Shown: one piece after another, positions 38,184 to 45,468 of the stretch
Numbering within the stretch: the first letter of the stretch is position 1
Layout of the letters: each line of letters starts with the position of its first letter
NCBI GenBank assembly: GCA_019634245.1
Contig: JAHQVR010000030.1
Location: 1 to 64,000 of the forward strand
DNA length: 64,000 nt
Source: Gammaproteobacteria bacterium
GTDB taxonomy: Bacteria > Pseudomonadota > Gammaproteobacteria > Granulosicoccales > Granulosicoccaceae
Reading direction: 5' to 3'
The notes under the pieces: model-generated
Told to the model about the DNA's origin: nothing
The model's input: the letters and a program-made list of their open reading frames with translations, nothing else
Database searches by the model: none
Made by a program: the position numbers and the translations under genes

Positions 38184-39380
38184 ATGACCTCAACCCCCGA
38201 TTCCATCGTAATCGTCGATGCGGCTAGAACACCTATGGGCAGTTTTCAAGGTGATCTCTCGGCCGCCAAAGCCCCTGAGCTTGGCAGTGCCAGCATTCAC
38301 GGCGCCTTGGCTCGAGCTGGAATCGAACCCACAGAGATTGAAGAGGTGGTGATGGGTTGTGTGCTACCCGCCGGCATGGGTCAGGCGCCAGCTCGGCAAG
38401 CTGCTTTGGGAGCCGGTATTCCCAACAGCACAGGCTGCACAACCATCAACAAAATGTGTGGCTCAGGTATGAAAGCCGTCATGTTTGCCCACGATCTACT
38501 TAAAGCCGGCAGTGCCAGAACCGCGGTTGCGGGCGGCCTGGAGAGCATGACCAATACACCCTATCTGCTACCCAAAGTTCGCGATGGCTTGCGCATGGGG
38601 CACAGCAGTGTACAAGATCACATGTTCCTCGACGGCCTCGAAGATGCGTACGACTCTGGCAAGTTGATGGGACACTTTGCAGAGGAGACAGCCAAGCACT
38701 ACCAGTTCACTAGAGAAGCACAAGATGAATTTGCTATCACTTCCTTAAAACGCGCTCAACAGGCGATCGACACTGGCACCTTTGCCGCAGAAATTACTCC
38801 CGTGACTGTAAAAACGCGCAAATCACAGCTCGTGATTGAGCACGATGAACAACCGCCTAAAGCCAATTTAGACAAGATCAAAACCCTTCGTCCGGCCTTT
38901 GCCAAGGATGGAACGGTAACCGCGGCGAATTCCAGTTCTATTTCAGATGGTGCAGCCGCGTTGGTACTGATGTCCGAACGAGAAGCCCAGACCCGCGGAC
39001 TAAAACCACGGGCGCGTATTCTGGCTCACGCCGGTCACGCGCACGAACCTGCGTGGTTCACCACCGCCCCCATCCAGGCTGTGCACAACGTATTGGGCAA
39101 AATTGGCAAAACAGCAGCAGAGGTCGATCTGTATGAGATTAACGAAGCCTTCGCCGTAGTGACCATGGCAGCTATGCTCGAACTCGGATTATCGACTGAC
39201 AAAGTGAATGTCTACGGAGGCGCTTGCGCACTCGGCCATCCCGTCGGAGCCTCCGGTGCGAGAATCATGGTGACGCTGATGAATGCGCTTGAACAACACA
39301 ATAAATCTCTGGGCATTGCAGCACTTTGTATCGGTGGAGGTGAAGCCACAGCCATCGCCATTGAGCGACTGCCCTCGTAA
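38184..39380 (+). CDS. Acetyl-CoA acetyltransferase (thiolase)
   Basis: 398 residues from ATG 38184, which has GGAGG six bases upstream; the longer frame overlaps icmF and is unlikely. Biosynthetic/degradative thiolase II family. Acyl-accepting Cys92 in INKMCGSGMKAVM, the NEAFAVVTM block, the second Cys in ACALGHPVGASGARI with its GHP, and IGGGEATAIAI at the end. Converts acetoacetyl-CoA to 2 acetyl-CoA or the reverse. It shares one base with the acyl-CoA dehydrogenase gene (TAATG), so the pair is co-translated. Confidence 0.94.
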   Translation: MTSTPDSIVIVDAARTPMGSFQGDLSAAKAPELGSASIHGALARAGIEPTEIEEVVMGCVLPAGMGQAPARQAALGAGIPNSTGCTTINKMCGSGMKAVMFAHDLLKAGSARTAVAGGLESMTNTPYLLPKVRDGLRMGHSSVQDHMFLDGLEDAYDSGKLMGHFAEETAKHYQFTREAQDEFAITSLKRAQQAIDTGTFAAEITPVTVKTRKSQLVIEHDEQPPKANLDKIKTLRPAFAKDGTVTAANSSSISDGAAALVLMSEREAQTRGLKPRARILAHAGHAHEPAWFTTAPIQAVHNVLGKIGKTAAEVDLYEINEAFAVVTMAAMLELGLSTDKVNVYGGACALGHPVGASGARIMVTLMNALEQHNKSLGIAALCIGGGEATAIAIERLPS

Positions 39381-40516
39381 TGCGACTCTCCGAAGAACAA
39401 ACGCTGATTCGCGACTCTGCCCAGTCGTTTTCAACAGCCGTATTAAAACCACAAAGCGCCGCCAACGACAAACTGGCACAATTTCCCAGTAAGGCCATCG
39501 AAGAAATGGCAGAACTTGGATTCATGGGGATGCTACTCCCTGATGAGTTCGGCGGTGCCGGTAGCGATCATTTGAGCTATGCACTAGCGCTAGAGGAAAT
39601 CGCTGCAGGCGATGGTGCTTGTTCAACCATTATGAGCGTACATAACTCTGTGGCTTGCATGCCTATTTACTCGTTTGGCACTGACGATCAAAAAAATCGC
39701 TACTTACATGACATGACTAGCGGTCGCAAGTTAGGAGCTTTTTGCCTAACCGAACCCGAAGCGGGGTCCGACGCCGGCAGTTTGTCGTGCCAGGCTATTC
39801 GTGAGGGTGACCATTACATTTTAAATGGCACTAAACAATTTATAACATCCGGGAAAAGCGCTGCTTTGGCCATTGTCTTTGCGCGCACCGGAGAGGGCAA
39901 ACAAGGCATCACCGCGTTTATCATAGAAACGAACAACCCTGGTTATATTGTTAGCCGCGTGGAGGATAAACTGGGCCAAAGAGCCTCAGACACCTGCCAA
40001 ATCGTGCTCGACAATTGCCGTGTGCCTGTGAGTGATCGATTGGGGGAAGAGGGTCAGGGGTATAAAATAGCCTTGTCTAACCTTGAAGGCGGACGCATCG
40101 GCATCGCAGCACAATCGGTTGGAATGGCACGCGCAGCCTTTGAACATGCCAAGCAGTACGCTAACTCTCGCATCACTTTCAACACCCCAATTATTAATCA
40201 CCAAAGCGTTGGCTTTATGTTGGCCGATATGGCAACGCAAATCGAGGCGGCGAGGCTGATGGTTTGGCGAGCCGCAGCCATGCGCGACCACCAGGAACCT
40301 TGCCTGATCGAGGCCTCAATGGCCAAATTATTTGCCAGTGAGATGGCCGAGAAAGTGTGCTCAGATGCCATCCAAATTCACGGCGGTTACGGCTACCTGG
40401 CGGACTACCCAGTGGAGCAAATTGCTCGGGATGTGCGAGTGTGTAAACTCTACGAAGGCACATCTGAAGTGCAGCGACTGTTGATCAGCCGGTCCTTAAT
40501 AGATACCGCCAACTAA
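39380..40516 (+). CDS. Acyl-CoA dehydrogenase, short/branched-chain type
   Basis: 378 residues, soluble flavoenzyme of the short-chain class. Seen: LTEPEAGSDAGSL and TGKQFITSG-like block (NGTKQFITSGKSA) for FAD and substrate binding, QIHGGYGYLADYPVE, and the catalytic base Glu359 in KLYEGTSEVQRLLISR. The next door IcmF and thiolase make butyryl-CoA or isobutyryl-CoA plausible substrates; chain length cannot be fixed from sequence. Overlaps the thiolase stop by one base. Confidence 0.93.
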   Translation: MRLSEEQTLIRDSAQSFSTAVLKPQSAANDKLAQFPSKAIEEMAELGFMGMLLPDEFGGAGSDHLSYALALEEIAAGDGACSTIMSVHNSVACMPIYSFGTDDQKNRYLHDMTSGRKLGAFCLTEPEAGSDAGSLSCQAIREGDHYILNGTKQFITSGKSAALAIVFARTGEGKQGITAFIIETNNPGYIVSRVEDKLGQRASDTCQIVLDNCRVPVSDRLGEEGQGYKIALSNLEGGRIGIAAQSVGMARAAFEHAKQYANSRITFNTPIINHQSVGFMLADMATQIEAARLMVWRAAAMRDHQEPCLIEASMAKLFASEMAEKVCSDAIQIHGGYGYLADYPVEQIARDVRVCKLYEGTSEVQRLLISRSLIDTAN

Positions 40517-40609
40517 CGGCTTCAAACACAGTGACCCAATATGCATGTCGAATACCGCACAACGAATGTGTGATCGACGCTTGAGCCAATACACCAGCAG
40601 AGCTATCTC

Positions 40610-41224
40610 ATGACACATCCGATTGATTTTTACTTTGACTATTCTTCCCCCTATGGCTATCTCGCCAGTACCCAGATTGAAGCACTGGCAAAAAAGCACA
40701 ATCGCGAAGTACGCTGGCATCCGATACTGCTCGGCGCGATATTCAAAGTCACTGAAACCAAACCGCTAGTGAGCTACCCCCTCAAAGGCGAGTATGCGGA
40801 AATGGACTTCAATCGGTCTGCGCGGGAGAAAAAGATCCCTTACCAAAAGCCAAGCAGCTTTCCAATAGGAACGGTGGCGTTATGCCGTGCAACTTACTGG
40901 GCGTTGGATAACGAGGAGGAGACAATCAGCAGTAAGGCGACCGATCTCATCAAAGCCGGATTTAAAAGTTACTACCAGGACGATAAAGACATTTCAAACA
41001 CTGAGGTTGTCGCACAAATCGTGGAGACTGTCGGTCTGGATGCCAAGGCCTGCCTGGAGGCCTGTTCGACACCGCAGATTAAAGATCGGCTTAGGACGGC
41101 TATTGAAGCCGCGATAGAGCGTGGAGTGTTCGGCTCCCCGATGATGTACATCGATGATGAGCCGTTCTGGGGTGGCGATCGGCTTGAGCAGATGGATCGA
41201 TGGATGACCCAAGGGGGTTGGTAG
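40610..41224 (+). CDS. Kappa-GST-like 2-hydroxychromene-2-carboxylate isomerase family protein
   Basis: 204 residues, DsbA-like thioredoxin fold without the CxxC. IDFYFDYSSPYGYLASTQ at the N-terminus holds the Ser that activates glutathione in HCCA isomerases, RWHPILLGAIFK follows, and FGSPMMYIDDEPFWGGDRLEQM is the C-terminal family block with cis-Pro. Naphthalene degradation is the textbook role, but there are no aromatic ring genes here, so the actual substrate is open. It sits between the acyl-CoA dehydrogenase and the hydratase, possibly in one unit. Confidence 0.85.
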   Translation: MTHPIDFYFDYSSPYGYLASTQIEALAKKHNREVRWHPILLGAIFKVTETKPLVSYPLKGEYAEMDFNRSAREKKIPYQKPSSFPIGTVALCRATYWALDNEEETISSKATDLIKAGFKSYYQDDKDISNTEVVAQIVETVGLDAKACLEACSTPQIKDRLRTAIEAAIERGVFGSPMMYIDDEPFWGGDRLEQMDRWMTQGGW

Positions 41225-41544
41225 TGTCTGGAGCTCGTTCGCAGGCGATTCTTGGGTTTATTCTGCAAGCGCTCTATCCATTGTTTGGTATTACTGCCGT
41301 TATGGGGTTTATCATTAATCTCGTGCTAATCGATCGAACTCTCAACACTGTCTATCACTCACAAATCAAATGGCAGCAATGGACTTTTATCATCGGGGCC
41401 TTTGCCTATTTGCTCGGCTGGTTTTTCTATAGGGAGACAGGGCAGATATGGCTATTGGGCGCTGCCTGCGCGCTGGTTTTATACAGGCTGTTTATCAGCT
41501 TGCAGCATTTAATAAATAAACAGGAAATCACACGCAGAGCATAA
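41224..41544 (+). CDS. Small membrane protein, three helices
   Basis: 106 residues from GTG 41224, which overlaps the preceding stop by one base (TAGTG). Three hydrophobic segments: about 7-32 (ILGFILQALYPLFGITAVMGFI), 50-68 and 74-95. No signature is recognised. Its position in a tightly packed catabolic run argues that it is translated. Confidence 0.65.
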   Translation: MSGARSQAILGFILQALYPLFGITAVMGFIINLVLIDRTLNTVYHSQIKWQQWTFIIGAFAYLLGWFFYRETGQIWLLGAACALVLYRLFISLQHLINKQEITRRA

Positions 41545-41551
41545 ATTAAAC

Positions 41552-42328
41552 ATGCAAACTTTGACAGTCTCCACCGACGACGACGGTATAACGAAATTAA
41601 CGCTAAACCGTCCTGAACAGCACAACGCTCTAAACATTGAGCTCATACATGGGATTATTACGGCGCTCGAGGACATAAAAAAAGATACGCGCCTTTTGGT
41701 TCTGTCTGGCACCGGAAAAAGTTTCTGTGCGGGAGCCGATGTAAACTGGATGAAAGCGTCCAAACATCTGTCCGCTGAGGACAATCGACGTGATGCCGAC
41801 GACTTGGCTCACATGCTTAGATCGTTGAACGAATTCCCTTGTCCAACCCTACTCCGCGCTCATGGAGCAGTCATGGGTGGTGGTGCTGGACTTGCCGCCT
41901 GTTGCGACATGGCCATAGGCGCACACACAAGCTTTTATAGTTTTTCGGAAGTTAAGCTCGGTTTAATACCTGCTGTCATCAGCCCCTATGCCATCGCCGC
42001 TATTGGTGCACGTCAGGCGCGAAGGTTTTTTCTCAGTGCCGAAAAATTCACGGCCGCAACCGCTCAAGCCATCGGATTGATACACGAAGTTTGCGAAGAT
42101 CATGCCCTGGATCGACACGTTGAGCACATGATCAACGAGTTTAGAAATGGCGGCCCAATGGCGCAGGCTGAGTGTAAGCAACTCATTCCAAAAGTTGCCA
42201 ACTCCGCAAACGACACCCATTTGCAAGAAGAGCTCGTTGATACTTTGGCCCGAATTCGCGCAGGCCAAGAAGCACAGGACGGATTTTCAGCGATGCTTAA
42301 CAAAACCCAACCACCCTGGCAGGAATAG
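41552..42328 (+). CDS. Enoyl-CoA hydratase/isomerase family protein, LiuC-like
   Basis: 258 residues, crotonase fold. Oxyanion-hole segments SGTGKSFCAGADVNWMK and RAHGAVMGGGAGLAACCDM are intact, and the catalytic region FSEVKLGLIPAVISPYA closely resembles methylglutaconyl-CoA hydratase LiuC of leucine catabolism. The carboxylase (liuBD) and lyase (liuE) partners are not in the window, so the exact substrate is inference. The last 40 codons exist a second time, decayed, at 44429-44548. Confidence 0.85.
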   Translation: MQTLTVSTDDDGITKLTLNRPEQHNALNIELIHGIITALEDIKKDTRLLVLSGTGKSFCAGADVNWMKASKHLSAEDNRRDADDLAHMLRSLNEFPCPTLLRAHGAVMGGGAGLAACCDMAIGAHTSFYSFSEVKLGLIPAVISPYAIAAIGARQARRFFLSAEKFTAATAQAIGLIHEVCEDHALDRHVEHMINEFRNGGPMAQAECKQLIPKVANSANDTHLQEELVDTLARIRAGQEAQDGFSAMLNKTQPPWQE

Positions 42329-42340
42329 CCCTGGCCATAA
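42221..42340 (+). repeat. Direct repeat copy 1 (hydratase 3' end)
   Basis: Functional 3' end and first noncoding bases of the hydratase gene. Matches 44429-44548 at about four bases in five by eye, including the stretch CCCTGGC ... TAGCCCTGGC beyond the stop codon. Confidence 0.8.
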
Positions 42341-42344
42341 CTAA

Positions 42345-42572
42345 ACCAACGATGAAGATTTCCAGCCAAATTACTCGAGGCACTTTATTGGAAATTACCC
42401 ACAGTATGATCCCCAAGACCACAACTACGCGGTGCTAGATTTTCCGAAGCTTACCGACTGGACCGGTAATGCTGTAAGCGTTAGTAAGCGTTTCTATAAC
42501 CTTAAGATCGTAGGGCCCCTTCTGGAACAACTCGATATCAGTCCCGAACAGGGGGCGCATGCTCAACCGTAG
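42345..42572 (+). pseudogene. Orphan open fragment of 75 codons, no start
   Basis: The only gap over 300 bases in the window (42329-42638) holds an open frame from just after a TAA to TAG 42572. It has ordinary protein composition (HFIGNYPQYDPQDHNYAV, LDFPKLTDWTGNAVSV, LLEQLDISPEQ) but no ATG; a GTG lies at codon 30. It is probably the tail of a lost gene, given the rearranged surroundings, but I recognise no family. Could also be chance. Confidence 0.35.
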
Positions 42573-42638
42573 TTGTAGAATGAACCGAGAGCAGTGCTTA
42601 TACTGCCAGTCAATGTAATTCACTCTTCACTGGAAACC

Positions 42639-43673
42639 ATGATGTTATATCAGCCTGCTGCCAACCGCTACGAATCCATGGTATACCGACGCTGTGGTCA
42701 TTCTGGGCTTAAGTTACCTGCTATTTCATTCGGTCTTTGGCACAACTTCGGCCACGATGTAGCCGAAAATACGCACCGAGCACTGTGTTGCACAGCATTC
42801 GATCACGGTATAACGCATTTCGATCTGGCGAATAACTATGGCCCACCGCCAGGCTCTGCTGAAGAAAGCTTTGGTCGCGTTCTGAAAAACGAATTTGCTG
42901 GCTACCGTGACGAATTAATTATTTCGTCAAAAGCCGGTTACCTGATGTGGCCAGGCCCCTATGGAGAGCTGAGTTCTCGTAAGTATTTGATAGCCTCATG
43001 CGATCAAAGTTTGAAACGTATGGGTTTGGATTACGTCGACATTTTCTACTCACACAGATTTGATCCTAATACGCCACTTGAAGAAACTATGGGCGCTCTT
43101 GACCACATTGTCCGTTCAGGGCGGGCCCTGTATGTAGGCATCTCTTCCTACAACTCCGAAAAAACTCGGCAAGCCGCAGCCATTCTAAACGAGCTAGGCA
43201 CACCCTGCCTCATTCACCAACCAAGCTACAATATGTTCAATCGCTGGGTAGAGACCGATGGATTGAAGCAAACACTAGCGGAGCTTGGCATAGGATCTAT
43301 AGGGTTCACGCCGCTGGCACAAGGTATGTTAACCAGTCGGTACCTTAATGGTGTGCCGGAAGGCAGTCGTGCTTCGCAAGGAAAATCTTTACGCCCTGAA
43401 TTTATTAATGACGATTCAATAGCCGCACTACAATCGCTGAATGCGATAGCCGAAAAACGTGGGCAAACACTGGCACAAATGGCTATAGCGTGGGTGTTGA
43501 GAAATAACGGTATTACCACTGCACTCATTGGCGCATCGAAGCCAGAGCAGATCATCGAGTGCGCCGGCGCCGTTAACAATCTGGAATTTACTGAAGCAGA
43601 ACTAAAAGAAATTGACCAGCACGCTAAAGATCAAGGCATCAATCTTTGGGCTAAATCATCAGAAGCAGAATAA
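42639..43673 (+). CDS. Aldo/keto reductase, YghZ-like
   Basis: 344 residues from ATG 42639 (a second ATG follows at 42642; GGAA just upstream). NADPH-dependent reductase with TIM-barrel AKR motifs: THFDLANNYGPPPGSAEES with catalytic Asp and Tyr, IISSKAGYLMWPGPYG with Lys, VDIFYSHRFDP with His, and the C-terminal AWVLRNNGITTALIGASKP coenzyme block. The GPPPGSAEE and LMWPGPYG patterns are those of the L-glyceraldehyde-3-phosphate reductase (YghZ, AKR14) group. First gene of the segment bracketed by the two copies of the hydratase 3' end. Confidence 0.92.
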   Translation: MMLYQPAANRYESMVYRRCGHSGLKLPAISFGLWHNFGHDVAENTHRALCCTAFDHGITHFDLANNYGPPPGSAEESFGRVLKNEFAGYRDELIISSKAGYLMWPGPYGELSSRKYLIASCDQSLKRMGLDYVDIFYSHRFDPNTPLEETMGALDHIVRSGRALYVGISSYNSEKTRQAAAILNELGTPCLIHQPSYNMFNRWVETDGLKQTLAELGIGSIGFTPLAQGMLTSRYLNGVPEGSRASQGKSLRPEFINDDSIAALQSLNAIAEKRGQTLAQMAIAWVLRNNGITTALIGASKPEQIIECAGAVNNLEFTEAELKEIDQHAKDQGINLWAKSSEAE

Positions 43674-43721
43674 TTTACATAGCGAGTCTGCGAGCAGAAT
43701 AAAAGTGAAGCAAATTCGATA

Positions 43722-44384
43722 ATGAAATCAGTCATATTTGATTGCGACGGAGTATTGGTAAACAGTGAAGTATTACTCGTCGATTCCGAGATGGCATTCT
43801 TTAGGCAGCATGGACTTGAATACACCACCGAATACTATATGGCTAATTTCATGGGTATTCCAATGCCAGATTGGAAAGCAAAAACATCTGCATTGCTTGT
43901 GGAAATAAACGCAAAGCCACTACCCGAAGATTTTTTTGACCCATTGGAAGCAACCCTATCCCGGAGAATCGAACAGGAACTACAGCCGGTTACAGGTGCC
44001 TACGAGGCGTTGAAGTCACTGCAATATTCCAAATGTGTAGCATCGAGTTCATCAAATCAATCGCTTGTATCCAAACTGAAGAGCACCGGTTTATTTGAGT
44101 TATTTGATCCACATGTATTTTCGACAGAGCTTGTCAGTCATGGAAAGCCTGCTCCCGATCTGTTTTTGCACGCTGCTAATCAGCTAGACGTATTGCCTAT
44201 AGATTGCATTGTGGTCGAGGACAGTGCCAATGGCGTACTCGCTGGTAAACGTGCCGGCATGCAGGTTATAGGGTTTACTGGGGGTGGGCACTGCCCACCT
44301 GGGCATGCTAATGCACTATTATCCGCAGGTGCAGATTTTGTCGCTACCCATTTTTCAGAAATAGTCGAGCTATTAGATAAATGA
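43722..44384 (+). CDS. HAD-family phosphatase, beta-phosphoglucomutase-like
   Basis: 220 residues. Motif I VIFDCDGVLVNSE (nucleophile and acid Asp), motif II ASSSSNQS, motif III Lys in SHGKPAPDLF and motif IV VVEDSANGVLAGKRAG. Alpha-helical cap subclass I as in sugar-phosphate phosphatases. A hand count of 43801-43920 gives 41 percent G+C, against 50 percent in a 60-base sample at 45061-45120, so the base composition differs from the neighbours. Together with the aldo/keto reductase it forms the segment between duplicated hydratase ends. Confidence 0.9.
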   Translation: MKSVIFDCDGVLVNSEVLLVDSEMAFFRQHGLEYTTEYYMANFMGIPMPDWKAKTSALLVEINAKPLPEDFFDPLEATLSRRIEQELQPVTGAYEALKSLQYSKCVASSSSNQSLVSKLKSTGLFELFDPHVFSTELVSHGKPAPDLFLHAANQLDVLPIDCIVVEDSANGVLAGKRAGMQVIGFTGGGHCPPGHANALLSAGADFVATHFSEIVELLDK

Positions 44385-44428
44385 CCGGCACTCCCGAGAC
44401 GCGGTAATTTAGTGCTTTACTAATCTAG

Positions 44429-44548
44429 CAGCAAACAGCGCTCGTCGATACTTTATCCCGACTTCGCGCAGATCCACATGCGCCAGACGGGTATTCTGTG
44501 ATGCTTAAAAAACTCTACCGCCCTGGCAACATTAGCCCTGGCATGTAA
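44429..44548 (+). pseudogene. Decayed second copy of the hydratase 3' end (direct repeat copy 2)
   Basis: 40 codons reading QQTALVDTLSRLRA and DGYSVMLKK align with the functional hydratase end (ELVDTLARIRA, DGFSAMLNK). One base is missing before the CCCTGGC block, so the original TAG is now out of frame and reading runs on to TAA 44548. An in-frame TAG stands directly before the copy and nothing upstream resembles the rest of the gene. It lies 2.2 kb downstream of the functional copy. Confidence 0.8.
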
Positions 44549-44602
44549 GTTCGATACTCGGTATTCTTTCACTTAATTTTTTCAAAGAGTAAATCAAAAG
44601 CG

Positions 44603-44851
44603 ATGACAAACGGTAAAGCGACTCAAAATTCTCCTTATAAAATCGAAGTTACTGAAGGTGAAACCTACTTCTGGTGCGCCTGCGGGCTTAGCAGCAAACA
44701 ACCGTTTTGCGATGGTAGTCATAAAGGCTCTGACTTTACGCCGATCAAATACACCGCAGATGAAACAAAAACCGCTGCGTTTTGTGGTTGCAGATCGTCG
44801 GAAAACCAGCCCCTGTGTGATGGCACTCATCGCAAACTCGACGACAGCTGA
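44603..44851 (+). CDS. CDGSH-type iron-sulfur protein with two cluster motifs
   Basis: 82 residues. Two complete three-Cys-one-His sites: Cys25, Cys27, Cys36, His40 (FWCACGLSSKQPFCDGSH) and Cys61, Cys63, Cys72, His76 (FCGCRSSENQPLCDGTH). Each should bind a [2Fe-2S] cluster as in the mitoNEET family, here as a tandem in one short soluble chain. Role in the family: redox sensing or electron/cluster transfer. Its stop overlaps the ATG of the next HAD gene by one base, so the two are translated together. Confidence 0.93.
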   Translation: MTNGKATQNSPYKIEVTEGETYFWCACGLSSKQPFCDGSHKGSDFTPIKYTADETKTAAFCGCRSSENQPLCDGTHRKLDDS

Positions 44852-45468
44852 TGCTGGCAGAGCGTCGCTATTGGATGTTCGACATGGATGGCACATTGAC
44901 TCATGCCATCCATGATTTTGATGCTATCCGACAAACTTTGGGGCTACCCGAGGCGCAGCCTATTCTCGAATCCATTGCCCAATTGCCAAAAGACAAGGCC
45001 GCCGCCGTCAGTCTACAGCTAGAAGAAATGGAATACGACATTGCCTCACGTGCAACCGCTCAACCAGGTGCGATGGAATTGCTGGAGTATTTAAAAACCC
45101 AGCACGCTCAGCTTGGCATCGTAACCCGAAACGGCAAAGGCATCGCAATAGAAACACTTAAAGCCGCTGGCCTAAATCATTATTTCCATCAGCAATTTAT
45201 TATCAGTCGAGACTGCTGCGCCCCGAAACCACAGCCCGACGGCATTGAGTTGTTACTTCAACGCTTCAGCGGGGTGCCTGAGTCGGCTGTCATGGTGGGC
45301 GATTTCGTATTCGACCTGCAGGCAGGTAAAAATGCCGGTACGGCTACTGTTCATATGGATGTTACTGGCCAATTTCCCTGGCCAGAATTAACAGACGTTA
45401 GCGTCAGTTCATTGTCCATGCTGCAAGCGCAGCTGCGCAAATCGGTAGACAGCGCCCAACCCGAGTAA
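44851..45468 (+). CDS. HAD-family phosphatase, phosphoglycolate-phosphatase-like
   Basis: 205 residues. Motif I WMFDMDGTLTHAIHDF, motif II GIVTRNGKG, motif III Lys in CAPKPQPDG and motif IV VGDFVFDLQAGKNAG (here DFVFD in place of the usual D-x3-D with N). Starts on the CDGSH stop (TGATG). Its last 60 bases run into the 3' end of the convergent esterase gene. Substrate is not predictable. Confidence 0.9.
   Translation: MLAERRYWMFDMDGTLTHAIHDFDAIRQTLGLPEAQPILESIAQLPKDKAAAVSLQLEEMEYDIASRATAQPGAMELLEYLKTQHAQLGIVTRNGKGIAIETLKAAGLNHYFHQQFIISRDCCAPKPQPDGIELLLQRFSGVPESAVMVGDFVFDLQAGKNAGTATVHMDVTGQFPWPELTDVSVSSLSMLQAQLRKSVDSAQPE

Noticed and set aside
10617..42355. The 16-mer ACTAAACCAACGATGA occurs at 10617-10632 and at 42340-42355
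   Set aside because: One exact 16-base match in a 64 kb window is close to chance expectation, and the flanks do not match; not called a repeat.
42435..42623. Minus-strand 62-codon frame in the 42.3-42.6 kb gap
   Set aside because: It is antisense to the fragment with more protein-like composition and has no neighbours or ribosome site supporting it.
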